Shown one piece after another: positions 47,080 to 58,400 of a DNA stretch of 64,000 bases (positions are counted from its first letter, which is position 1; the number at the start of each line of letters is the position of its first letter). A model generated the notes under the pieces. It saw only the letters and a list, made by a program, of their open reading frames with translations, did not search any database and was not told the origin of the DNA. The position numbers and the translations under genes are program-made. This DNA comes from Metallyticus violacea (Eukaryota; Arthropoda; Insecta; Mantodea; Metallyticidae): the NCBI GenBank assembly GCA_030762175.1, contig CM060833.1:73304501-73368500 (forward strand), read 5' to 3'.

Positions 47080-47590
47080 GTTTTATGAAACATGAAACAG
47101 CAGTAGACTACGTGGAAATCACTTCATGTACGGTAAAGCCAACGTTTATGTACAGAATACTTTCCCAAAAGAGGGCAGCCCGAACTTTCACTAGGATACA
47201 TTAACGCCTTTGAAAAACTGAGACATTTACAAACCAAAGACAACTGGGTAGATAGAGATCCATAGCACCTGATGTAGAAGAAAGGGTGTTAGAATTGTAG
47301 ATGTAAGTCTAGCAACTTCGACTAAGAAGGTTGTTATGCCAGCAGTGCAAGCAGTGTGTGGCAAATCTTACACCGGGAATTACTGTACCCATAACATATC
47401 CAGCGCGTACAAGGTCTCAAAAACATAAGACTTCCTTCCCAGAGTGACTTCCTGCCTACAGCTAGAACTACAGAACTTCCTACACCCAATAATACGTCGA
47501 AGAATCAACCTATATTGCGCCAGCCTAGGTATTTCTATTCGTTATTAAAAATGTACGACAACATTACAGAATCGTTTTAGTGATGTTATG
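47080..47590 (+). pseudogene. Tc1/mariner-superfamily transposase remnant, internally deleted
   Basis: The plus strand gives LSQKRAARTFTRIH (47160-47200), TETFTNQRQLG (about 47218-47250), PDVEERVLEL (about 47268-47297) and LRLRRLL. These match the N-terminal DNA-binding half of this insect transposase type, where the order is TFxRIHxRLxETGTFxNxR then PDVEExVL. A later part, IIRRRINLYCASLG (about 47489-47530), resembles the C-terminal helix. The whole catalytic domain between is missing or unrecognisable, so this is a deletion derivative. Confidence 0.72.
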
Positions 47591-50500
47591 TATACATATA
47601 TATCCTTTTAATGGTTTATATAAATATATATATATATATGAACTAAGTTTAATTACTTAAAAATACACTCAATAAAATCCAGGTCAATGTAATATAGTAG
47701 CTTATTAACAAAATAGGGATTAAAAACAGAATTTTCAAGATAACTTTTAAATTACCGGATAAAAAAAGTAAAATGGCTATAGCCCTAAAGCATTAAGAGT
47801 ATCATACAGTGGCGAAGCATGGCTTTTTCTATAGGGTAGACTTAGTCAAAGTGTATCGAAATTAATGTTTAAAATTGAGGCGTTGAGACTGTGATGATTC
47901 AAGTGTCAATAAAAGTTAATACATAAGAGCTGGAGCTGCCACTGAACCAAGCTCTTGGATACTGATTATGTATGTGAGGGCTAATTCCAACAGAAGCTGG
48001 GACAATTTTATTTTATTTATAAATAAAGAGCCAACACACTAATTTTGGATAGGCTCATTCTTGCAGCTTTAATGGCTTCGTCCCTGTATGATAGTGAAAT
48101 CCGTAGAACTGTCTGCAGTAATATCATAGATATTTTATTTAGATTTCTTGGTTTAAAGTCCAAACTTCTTCTTAAGGGTAAAAGGCCATCCGTGTAATGT
48201 TAATTTACCAACTTCAGTTCCCATTTTCTCAAGGACTATTAAAGCTAATAAAGTGAAACTTTTACAGCATACAGATACACTAATTTAAATTTTTTCTCTA
48301 TTTTCACTACTATATCATGATTCTGAACCAAATTATAATGTTTTCAATTGTTTGCTAATTGTTCCCCAACATTTTATTTTTTATATTGTCACATTTTTTC
48401 CCAACTCTACCTTAACAGACCCACATCATCCCAATATTATCATGAATAAGTGATAAAAGTTTCAAAGTGATGGCTTATATACATATCCTAAAAAAAATGG
48501 GAAACTTATGCTTAAGATGTAGCTTTTCAATAATTGCAACCAAAAATGTATTTACAGAATTAACTTTTTGAGGCAGTCACTAGTAAAACCTCAAACATTG
48601 TAAAACAACAAAGAATGATGATTATTCGATAATAACACACTAGGTTGTCCCAATAATTACATGTAAACCGTGAAATTCTGGATGTCATGGAAACAAATGC
48701 TGCAAGTTTATGAAATACAACTTTTTCTATCATTCAAGACAAACCACATCCTTCTAGAGCAAATAGCTTCTGAGATATAGACTTTTAACTGTAGAAATGC
48801 TCGCGAAGTAATAAAAAAAAACTTCTGCAGTGACACAATTAAACCTTTATTAAAAATATTTATAACCAAGGAAAACTAATGAAAAACATAAAAATAAACA
48901 GCATTTTTCAAATATTAAAATAGTACAGAAAACAAATAATGTTTTGACACCCTCCCTTGCCCGTTAATACTTTCCTCAAATATAATTAGTTACAACGTAC
49001 CTTAAAGTAAATGTCCATATTGAAAACGGACACATTTTGTAGAGTAGAGGAAATAATACCAATGGTTAAGGTTTGAGGTTCCACATACTTCTCTGAGCGA
49101 GGTAATTGTTTATTGCTATTACCAGCTTCTGATGTCACTGATCCGCTGGCATTGTCATATGGATAACATGCACTCTCATCTCATATTACTTACTACTTGA
49201 CGAAAGTGATTGTATCAGTTCATCATAATTAATGCAATTTTTCCCCTTCACGCTCAGTTACTGTCAGAACTTGCCTGATAACAAAATCTATTTGAAATCT
49301 AATCCGAGCCGAATTTTCATTGACTTGCTATTGAACATTCCTCTAAGCTAAAAAAAGCATATATACACATATAAAATAAATAAAATGCACGGCTAAAAAC
49401 CAAAATTTTTAGTAATAACCCGTTTTTGTGAGCCAAGAAATTCACAGGCAAATTTATTTGTTCTTAACAACATTTTGAAATTATTTTTGAAGTTATATTT
49501 TTTTCTGATACTCCAAATCATTAATATAGTTTTTGGCAAATTTTCTTATATCTTTTACCAATTCCTTTACCAAAGTTCTGTTCAGTGAGAGCAAACTTCC
49601 GTGAATGTAATCTATAATGTTGAAGTCTAGGAAACAGATATGAAGATGAGTATACAATAGCACATTTATTTTGATCTGGACCAGCATCCTGCAGATATAC
49701 AAGTATTGAACTATACTAGGGGAGAAATTAGTTTGTGATTGAGTTTCTGCTGCCACGTGCCCGCGCCAGTACGCTGCTGCCATATACAGTCACCCACTAT
49801 CCGTCTTCAACGGCTGCATTCAAAGATAAACTTCATCGTACTCCTCTACGATTTAAAGCATATTTTACACTGCATATTTATTCTTGGTAAAGTATTTATT
49901 TTTCCATATATGACTAAAACTCACATGTCCTTACATAACTGAACATTTTATCTTAAATATTTTCCATTTTTAATATATATTTTCACAAAGTTAGTAATGG
50001 TAGCAAATTTGCTTTAACTACAGCAGAACCTACACAGTGTCATCTAGCGGCAGAAATCATAGGCTGAACTTGGATGTTTTGGCGCGAAGGAGTAGCATGT
50101 ATGAAGACGACAGGTACATGTAGAAAAACGTGCACTTTTGATCATAAAACCCAACAGAACCACTTTTTCTTAATGAATGGTATAAAGCACAACCACTAAT
50201 CTAAACAAGACACTTGTTTACGAAAAATTAGATTGCACGCACTTGCTTCGGGTAATTTTAAACTTGCTAACCCCGTAATTGTTGCAACCTCGACGATGCC
50301 ATATCTTTGACGATAATGTGTTTTTGTTACGGGATCGGACGAGCCTCTAGCCAGCTGAGTCGCCGGCATAAACACGACCCCAGTGTCAATCACAAAGTAA
50401 TTTCTCTCCTACTATTGAGGAGTTATTATTATTTGGGAAAAACTACATGAATCTATTAGGAAGAATGTCAATTATTTCATGCTTTTACTCAGTAAAGAAC

Positions 50501-51261
50501 TTTAAATCAGGTAAAAGGATACTTTTTCGCAATTTAGTTTTGTAGGCAAGAGCCCTTTACTTGTATCACTTGTTTTGAGAATTAGAAATACGCAATTAGG
50601 TAATTTTCTCCATCTGTTTGAATGTTTTTCCCAAAATGTCAGTATTCAACACAGTTGGTTTGATGTTTTCAGTGTTCTTATAATTAATTTTGCTGAATTT
50701 TAAGGTTATATATTTAAATAATTGTACATCACACGTTGGCTCTTACGCGCAGCATAAAAAATAACAGGACTGAATTTTGTCTTGTTTATGTGCGCTCTAA
50801 TGATCCTCAATTGCTGTTAGAATTCTTACTTGATAAGAGGGAGGCATTCTTTAAGGGCGAGCTTCTGATATCCATCATTAGCGGTACACGTTCACTTTAA
50901 ACCCAGAAATAGTACATAAGTCTACAAGCTATCGAGAACGAATGCTTTTGGGTAACATACACGATTTCAGAAAGATGAAGACAACTTGCTGATGCTCCAC
51001 GTTTTGGAAAATTGAGGTGAAAGCGAATGGGAACGTTACTAAAGCAATAACGTGCGAAAATCTTTACTTAACTGTTGCAAAGAATGCAGGCATAATAAAC
51101 ATTTGCTACGAACATGTTGAAGATACACCACAGGAATGTTGCTTCAAACTGAGTGCTCATCGAAGGCGTTTGACACAAGTAAGTATAAGTACTGAGACAT
51201 CACAGGTGGCGGACACTGATGATGCATGAGATAAACTGATAAATTGGGAAAGAATTTTTTT
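47591..51261. other. Long AT-rich stretch without a gene
   Basis: Small GC-richer parts at 49745-49850, 50030-50110 and 50200-50400 carry short frames without a recognised product. The 70-codon frame at 51017-51229 (+) is unrecognised. Confidence 0.45.
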
Positions 51262-51440
51262 AAAGGAAGGAAGCGTTCCAAATCTAAGTATAGGATACCT
51301 TCCTGGCATTTGATATTAATGAGAACTGAGGGAAACCTGGAAAAACCATGTCAGGGAGGACGGCCCTGGTGGGAAACGAACCCCAGACCTCCTGCTCACA
51401 AGTCCGCGTCTTAACGACCTCAAACCCCCCGTGGCACTAA
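51262..51440 (-). mobile_element. SINE-B, second copy
   Basis: Minus-strand order matches the copy at 35130-35320: GTGCCACGGGGGG head, GTTAAGACGCGGACTTGTGA A-box region, B box of the GGGTTCGTTTCCCACC type, body with CTCAGTTCTCATTAAT, and GGAACGCTTCCTTCCTTTA at the 3' end. It lies about 100 bases before a SINE-A in opposite orientation. Confidence 0.92.
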
Positions 51441-51542
51441 GTATTGCAGCGATTCACCTGGATGTTGCACCTTGTGAGGTTTATTTGTTTTTAATTTAGA
51501 ACTTTTTATATGCAATAGTAAAGGTGTTTTCAATTTTGATTA

Positions 51543-51840
51543 AGTCGGACTTGGTAGCGTAGAGGTAACCATACTTGCCTCGTAAACCCCAGATCGCGGG
51601 TTCAGTCCCTGCCAGGGTCAATGGATATTTTCGGGCATAAAAATCCTAATTACGACTTTCTTCGGAAGAGAAGTAAAGCCGTGGGTCCCATGTCGTACAT
51701 TTACGGCATGAAAAAACCCTCAAACCTGAAAGAAGAGGCCTATGATCAAAATTTATCGGCCGTTTCACGCTCTGAATTGAAAGGGATACTGATGATCTGA
51801 GATGTTAAAGCGCGTCCATAAATAAAATTAAAAAAAATAT
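51543..51840 (+). mobile_element. SINE-A, full length with A-rich tail
   Basis: Head AGTCGGACTTGGTAGCGTAG, A-box-like TAGCGTAGAGG, B box CGGGTTCAGTCCC at about 51598-51610, common body and the tail TTAAAGCGCGTCCATAAATA followed by an A-rich run. The head variant GTCGGACTTGG is shared with the copy at 62709-62996 and differs from GTCGGTCCTGG in the others, suggesting two subfamilies. Confidence 0.95.
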
Positions 51841-52643
51841 TAAGAAAGACCGTGAACGTCATTTTCAATCAAACAGTGAAATAACAATAATGTTTCAGGA
51901 GTGTCAAAGAAGGGTTTCAATGAATGTTTTGAAAAGTGTAAAAATAAATAAATAAACAAAAACACAATCCTGAGCAATGCTATTAGTTGCGTTATTTTAT
52001 GGAACCTCGTTGTAAAATATATCTATATACACACTTGTAGAAAAACCAAGTAAAGATGCTTCATCAACGTGTAGACTTGGTGGAAGTTTTATTGTCTAGA
52101 GTTTCGCAATTTTAATTTTTAATCCTTTTTTATTATTAAATGCAAAGCAGTGGTTAGAGTTTTAAGCCATTAAATGTGAAACTCTTTGAGTTAGATTAAA
52201 CCCTTAAACATCCCTTTCCCTTTTTCTTCCAGATTTTCTCTTTAATGTCAGAATTGTTAGCAGTGTCTGTACACAGAACCCTTTTCGCACCAATGCATGT
52301 ATGTATGAATTTGGCTTTGGGATTTTCAATTAGCATTAAAATGACAAACTACAATTTGCCATAAAGAATGCCAACAACTTCCCCAAACTTGCTCGTTGCA
52401 GTTTCCCGCCGTTACTCTAAATGGGAGCGTTAGGTTTTCCTAAACGGCCTTCAGTTCAAAACCATAAGACCATATTCTGGTTGTATTTATATTGTAATCC
52501 TGCCGGCCCTCCCTCAACGCTGAAATACGGTTATGAATATTGTGCTAATTAAGCTCCAGAGCAGCTGTGCTCCTGCAGGAAGTGACGTGGTTACGTAAGG
52601 CAGCGCCTTTGTTCGGCGGTTCTGCCAACTAATAGTCGATAAC
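51841..52643. other. No gene recognised; GC rises toward the right end
   Basis: The last 140 bases (about 52500-52640) are GC-rich with several CpG, next to the candidate exons described at 52.64-52.83 kb. Confidence 0.4.
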
Positions 52644-52826
52644 TCAAGAGGGAAATGATCGTGGAGGATGACTGTTATTGTGCGAGGTGAGGATTCCGAC
52701 TCTGGGAACGAGTTGAGGAGTAATAGCTGGGGGTGTGGACCTCAACGTCGTCCATGTTTGCACAGCAGCGTCAGCTGGCTGTATTGATGGTGACGAAGAT
52801 TCCACAGCAACGGACACGTTGACAAG
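52644..52826 (-). CDS. Candidate terminal exon, product unknown
   Basis: On the minus strand a long pyrimidine tract ending TTTTGTATTCAG (AG complement at 52827-52828) is a strong 3' splice site in appearance. From it the frame is open for 60 codons to the TGA at 52644-52646, in phase 0, beginning LVNVSVAVESSSPSIQPADA. The peptide is Ser/Thr/Pro-rich and without a recognised domain, as the disordered tail of a protein might be. GC is clearly above the flanks. No polyadenylation signal was picked out downstream. A competing plus-strand reading of the same DNA is listed separately. Confidence 0.35.
   Translation of the reverse strand, partial: LVNVSVAVESSSPSIQPADAAVQTWTTLRSTPPAITPQLVPRVGILTSHNNSHPPRSFPS
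52655..52686 (+). CDS. Alternative: short first coding exon with donor site
   Basis: On the plus strand, ATG at 52655 (context GGGAAATGA) opens MIVEDDCYCAR and runs into GCGAG/GTGAGG, a good 5' splice-site match with GT at 52687-52688. The upstream 150 bases are GC-rich with CpG. This would suit a 5' exon, but it overlaps the minus-strand candidate, and at most one of the two is likely real. Confidence 0.2.
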
Positions 52827-52829
52827 CTG

Positions 52830-54656
52830 AATACAAAACTGTACATAAAATAGAGAACTTGTGAAAAAAAAGTGAGAGATAAATAGGATATGACAATAAA
52901 AGATGGTCAAGATGTGGAAGAGAGTTGAGCTCACAAATGAAACCAATTGTGAAAATACAAATAGTATGCAAGTAATCTTCTAGATATTTATGAAAAAAGT
53001 AATTTTAGACAGCCATTGGCAAAAGAATCTTTTAACAAACTTTTGGCATTAGAGCCAACATTTTAAAAGCGATTCCCCCCCACACACACACACACACAAG
53101 ACTAAGGTTTGGAATCACAGTCAAATAGGAAAAAATGAGAGAGAAACTGTGAAACCTGGGCCATACGTAATCAAATGTTAAAAATAAAATCTCTGCAACG
53201 AGAGTTCTTCAAGGTAATGGGCACAGATTCTCAATGTCACTGCATAATGGTTTTCCCGTGGTCTCCAATCAATGGAATGTGTAGCACCTAAGATCTTGCA
53301 CCTCCCTTTTTTGCACGAAGTATTTTTGGAGCCATGAGAATGTCTTAAGTATTATTATATCTGTATTATCCCTGACTTGACCTTCTAAACTGTTTTCCGT
53401 GCTCCCGAAAGTTGGAAATGACTAATTGAGCGGCAAAAAGTGAATCTATTGCAGCATGCAATGGTACTTGGGGTAGTGGTAAAGGTATGGCCACAGATAT
53501 TTTTCAGGTTATTCGGAGGAATGAAGGTGTCCATTAAGATGATTTGAAAAACACCGAGAATGGTGTTAGGTGGTGTATGTTTGAGAACAGAAATAAAAAG
53601 CTGGTTTCCTGGTAAGATAGCAATATCTATCATTGGATAATCCGGTGCCCAGAAAATCCTGTTGTATATTATTGCTATACTTGCACCATATATCCCTTTA
53701 AAAATCTAAACTCAAAACAATGACTTAAAAAGCCAATAGAAAAACAAACAAGTAATAAATAAGAAAAGGAGCATGGAAAATTAAATTATAATTCAAGAGT
53801 AAATAGACAAAAAATAGGAGGGGGACTTTAAACTATTGAGATCCTTTTCAGCATACCCAGGTGTGAACACAAAGTCAGAATAACAAAACAGTGGCGAAAA
53901 GCAAAGATACGCGAAGCCGTCGTTTTCACTGTGATCTGCATGGAAATTGGGTGCGCTTTACATAAAGGGGAGCAGTGAAACGAGTTCTGATTGGTACTCT
54001 GTGTATGTGTGTTTTTTTTTTTGTTTTGCATTATTTAACCGCCTGAATTGAGAGTTAACAAATTCGAGATCTCATTCAAACAGGTTCTCTGTCACAGGAC
54101 TAAACAAACAATAAATAACAAAAAAAAGCGAGTCCAATGGCTGACATTAGGAAATTACTGCAATTTTCAGGACAGTCTCTCAGTTTTGCATTCACATCCC
54201 TAGTGCGGACTTTCAATGGAACCCAAAAAAGGGTTGGGGAGGGGATAGGATATTTAATAATCGAGGTTGTTGACCGCTGCGGGGCACCCCTATGCTACTT
54301 ATTACTTGCCATTACCTGCACACAAAGCGGGCCGAACCCTTTTCATTTCTCGCTGACCACTGTGATGTACCTCTGTCTTGCAAGAGTGGCCTAACTGCAA
54401 TGAATTTCCTTTTCATTTATAACGTTTTCATTTATTTTATCTGATTTTGTTCCGTTAACAGCTCTCTTAAAGTGGCATATTGATTATATAATTGACAATT
54501 TAATAAGTCTATATGCAGTGAGGTTATTTGAGTTTCGGGCCATTTGAGCGCAGCTTTTTACTGGAGAATTCCAGCTGCGCCGAAAGCTAGTATTTTTATT
54601 TCAGCATTTATATTTTTACTGTAAGTATAAGGTGACACTGTTTTAACACCAATAAG
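52830..54656. other. No gene recognised
   Basis: Frames at 53385-53633 (-) and 54137-54394 (+) are open for 82-85 codons with no known counterpart. Confidence 0.45.
53080..53098. repeat. (CA)n microsatellite
   Basis: A short CA run preceded by six C. Confidence 0.95.
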
Positions 54657-54698
54657 CACTAGCATGTGTTATAACGGATGTTATAACACATGCTAGTG
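54657..54698. repeat. Perfect 19-bp inverted repeat with 4-base loop
   Basis: Arms 54657-54675 and 54680-54698 are exact reverse complements around GGAT. GTGACAC at 54632-54638 and GTGTCAC at 54696-54702 form a further, overlapping complementary pair. In RNA it would be a stable hairpin. No adjacent gene explains it as a terminator or processing site. Confidence 0.95.
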
Positions 54699-54880
54699 TC
54701 ACATGATGCTGTCAGCGCCAATATATTGCCGGTGTCTGGACAAAAAATATCCATATTCCACGTAACAACGCGGTGGTTCGGAACACGTCATTTATCTCTC
54801 TTACCTTTTCAACAATTTGTCAAACGGTATCTCTACCTGGAACGTAATTGTCAGATTTTTTTGGAAATAACCTTAGCAAT

Positions 54881-54885
<5 letters not shown>

Positions 54886-54928
<43 letters not shown>
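54886..54928 (+). repeat. Poly(A) tract, 43 bases
   Basis: The longest homopolymer in the window. The upstream sequence is not a recognised SINE or LINE. Confidence 0.95.
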
Positions 54929-54930
<2 letters not shown>

Positions 54931-56301
54931 ATATGCATATGTATGGCACATAAAAACCCAAGATTAAAGAGCCGAGTAACTCTAACTACAAGCTGTACCT
55001 GCACATCCATTTACGGCCTTGGAAGACTGGCTTTTCCTAGTAGGCAGTCGCGCTCTGCAAACCCGTAATTCAAATAGCATCAATGTGGTATATGTACTAT
55101 CGCGCTTTTTGCAGAAAAAATTGGTGATTTTTTAACCGACGTCCGAGAGCTGTGATGGGGTGTTACAAGAAAGTCAACATTATTGTAAAAATGCTAAGAA
55201 AGAAGGTGGCAGCTTTCGTTTCACAGCTTATGGCGTTAATAATTCCAGAACAGTAAACATGTCATATATAAGTAGAGAGAATCGAAAATATGTTACTGCT
55301 TTCGTGTTTATCTTCCATTCCTAAGGTACTATCTAGCACCTAATTAAACATTTGCTTGTACGTTTAAGTTATATGCATGTACTTACTTTCACTATTATAT
55401 AACCATATCACAACAGCTGTGAATGACTTCGACAGAAGGAACTAAGCAGAAAAAATTCTCTACGACCAGCACAAAACACTAAACATTTAAATATATTACA
55501 AAGTATTTCTACCTAATGTGAGAGAAAAAACAAATTAATTAAAATCTGTTCCCACAAGGAGACAGGCTTCTGCAGTATCTAAAAAGATCTTGTGTTCACT
55601 TTTGAGAAGCAAATGCTAAAAATCCAGCAACTGCACTTTGAAACCACAAGTTATTGTTTTCTACAGTCGCACTAAAAATTATGTACAACAGATATTTACA
55701 TCAAAGTTATCGCAGTGTTAAACGTATATAGTGATAATATAAAGCGTGACAAAAATTCAAATTATTAAATAAATTAAGTAACATAGTACCCAAATTTATC
55801 CGATTTAAAGCCAGTTTTAATAATCATTCATTTTCAAAAAATAGACAAAATATAAGATAGAAGAACGCCAAATAAAAGTATGCTTCATTCGTACTCTATA
55901 ACCTTTCGTAGTATGATGTACATTTACAGTGCGAACATTCACTCGGTACAGGCTGATTTGTAAGGTTTACAATATATAGTAATTGTTTAATTAAAGCAAT
56001 AAGTTTTTCTTTTTTCCTCCAGCCTATAACACGTGGTTAAGTCTTTCCGAAGTAAAATGAGAGGAAAAGTTGAGGCTGGCTGGCAAATTAAAAAACCCTC
56101 GTCACTAATGACATATTGAGGAAAAGATTTTGCATACGTACTGTGCATTAGATTTTAAAGTAGAAGAAACTAAATGCAGTGTTTTTCTTGTGCTTAGTAT
56201 TTGCCGAATGGGCAGTATTAAACATATTTTTGAAATTAATGGAAATTGTGTCTTGAGTGTACATGACAATGGACTTTAGGTTCTTTTCTTAATATGTATA
56301 T
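54929..56301. other. No gene recognised
   Basis: AT-rich, with a slightly GC-richer 54960-55180 segment. No family seen. Confidence 0.5.
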
Positions 56302-56555
56302 GTCGGTCCTGATGATGTAGTGGTAACCATACTTGCCTCCTAAACCCAAGGGAATTTTTGGGCATAAAAATCCTAAGTATGGATTCCTTCGGAAGGGAAG
56401 TAAAGTCGTGGGTCCCTGTCCTACATTTACGGCACGAAAAAGAACTTCAAGTCTGAAAGAAGAGGCCCCTTAGCCAAATTTGTTGGTCGTTTCACGCCCT
56501 GAATTGAATGGGGCACTGATGACCTGAGTTGTTAAAGAGCATGCGCAAATAAACA
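56302..56555 (+). mobile_element. SINE-A lacking the B box
   Basis: Starts GTCGGTCCTGATGATGTAGT and ends in the family tail GTTAAAGAGCATGCGCAAAT. About 30 bases around the B box are missing: CTAAACCCAAG is followed directly by GGAATTTTTGGGCATAAAAA, so the polymerase III internal promoter is broken. The copy could not be a source of new insertions. Confidence 0.94.
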
Positions 56556-57539
56556 AGTCATAATATATATTATGTTTCTGATGTTTTCGTCTCTAGTTTA
56601 AAGTGTGCTTTAATGATTTATCATGTGCTAACTTTCTCCCAGTGATTTTGGAAACATTATAAACGTTTTATAGCATTCCTTTGCAATCAAATCAAAACAT
56701 TTTTGATAGCAAATGTGCTATTTGCTTTGTAAATTGCCGTTCAAGGCCTTCGTTTAGGCTCATACAGTTAATATATACTCGGCTGTCTTGTAGCAAAGAT
56801 GCCATTTGTAGCTTTTTATGAACATTTACCAAGACGATCATCTTATAAACTATAAATTGTATTACTTTTTCAATTAAAACTTAGCAAGGTAAATAACTGC
56901 AAGCGGAATGACGAAAAGCGCTTGCAGTTATTATACAATCAATGCTGAAAGTGCATGAAAAGCATTACACATAACAAAAGGATATTAATAATTTACTTCC
57001 TTCCATTTGGATTTGAATTGTTTTTGCGGAAACAAAAAAGTATTTGCTCTCTTAAGTCCATATAATACTGTGCTTTTAATATGCCCTTTTTTAACGTCCG
57101 GTAATGTTTAATTGCAGGTACAATAAACGTACGTGTTTCTGCCCTTCCTCCAATTTACCTTAACTTCATCTTTCCGTAAACGTTAGAGTAAACATCAGAG
57201 TTAAGCTTGTTTAAATCGGCGCGGGTACTTAAACTTTTCGTTAACTCAGTAATGAAATTCTAATTTTCGAACACAAATAGACCCACGTAATATTTCTAGA
57301 TGAATTTACATCAAAACACTTCGATTTATGGGAAACAAAATCCAAAGAAAGAATTTTTAGGATCTGTTTATCCATCCATGAAAGCTTTACCCTAAAATGA
57401 TAAGAAGACGTACAAATATGAGTAACTAAACAATGTGACTTCAGGAAATGTAGCGTGTGTTCAGATTGTTTTTTACATTAAAAGAGATAAATGAATAAAT
57501 AAGAGAAGTTACTTTGTAGACTCATTTTTATCAATTACC
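56556..57539. other. No gene recognised
   Basis: AT-rich sequence without recognised content. Confidence 0.5.
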
Positions 57540-58400
57540 ATAAAATCTCGATAGGGAATAATGGAATATAATGAGAGACTTGGATTTCCTGAACAAAATT
57601 TGTGCAATAATACTGAAATTACTGACATTATAACTGATAAGACGTTTAGTTATAGTTATATGTATCGTTGCGGCTACCAAATATTGGCCAGATAACTAGA
57701 AAATGATTTTAAATTTAGTGACATTGTTTTAAACATTTTGTTATTTGCCGACTATCAAATTATATTAGCTACCTCAAGAGGTTGAATTACAAAAAGAAGT
57801 AAATGAACTGAACAAAATAATATAGACTTGAAAATATCTAATATTGAAACTAAAGTAAATGGTTTACAAGGAGATACAACATTATAGGTAAACAATTACC
57901 ATTAATGGTAAAATAACAGAAGAGGTTTCTGGTTTTAATTATTTGGGTTGCAACATATGTTACTGGAAACTGATACAAATTGAAAATTAAATTTCAATGG
58001 ATATGGGTACCAAATTCAAATTAAATGTTATAAAGCATTGGGGGTACCAACTTTGACAAATGGTGCAGAAAACTGGAATCAGAGCAGAAGAGAAAAACGA
58101 AAAATTGAATCTGAAGTAATGACATTTTTAGCATCCACTAGCTGGACATTCTCTTAGATACTAGGTAAAAAATAATGATTAGATGTAAACTTAAACATTT
58201 AACATCTTTGAAAAAATAGATCAACAGAAACTAAGGTTTCAACATGATAAAAGAACGAAAAGTCACTACAACCAAAAAAACCACACAGATGTTAAGACCA
58301 ATATATGTCATTATAATTTCATCTGAAAATGGAATAAATTATGAGGCCTAGATCCTTGAAGTAAAAGAAAAAGATGATCTGGTCATTCATTACTACAGTT
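57540..58400 (+). mobile_element. Non-LTR retrotransposon fragment (LINE 3)
   Basis: Plus-strand remnant of a reverse transcriptase. LFADYQIILATSR (about 57740-57778) is the catalytic ADDQ box with the second D changed to Y. It is followed by LQKEVNELN (about 57787), a NYLGCNI-like block (about 57938-57955) and KALGVPTLTNGAENWN (58032-58079). The last corresponds to the YKVMAVPTLLYGSETW block seen in LINE 2. Further on, IDQQKLRFQHDKRTKSHYN-like sequence (about 58218-58275) matches the basic C-terminal tail. Many stops. Both LINE 2 and LINE 3 lack the 5' half and appear to be from the same broad clade. Confidence 0.78.

Noticed and set aside
50196..50393. 65-codon minus-strand frame as a host exon
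   Set aside because: No convincing splice sites and no recognised peptide; GC rise is slight.
53385..53633. Minus-strand 82-codon hydrophobic frame containing FIPPNN, considered as an organellar or element protein
   Set aside because: No conserved family order could be established; composition fits AT-driven chance.
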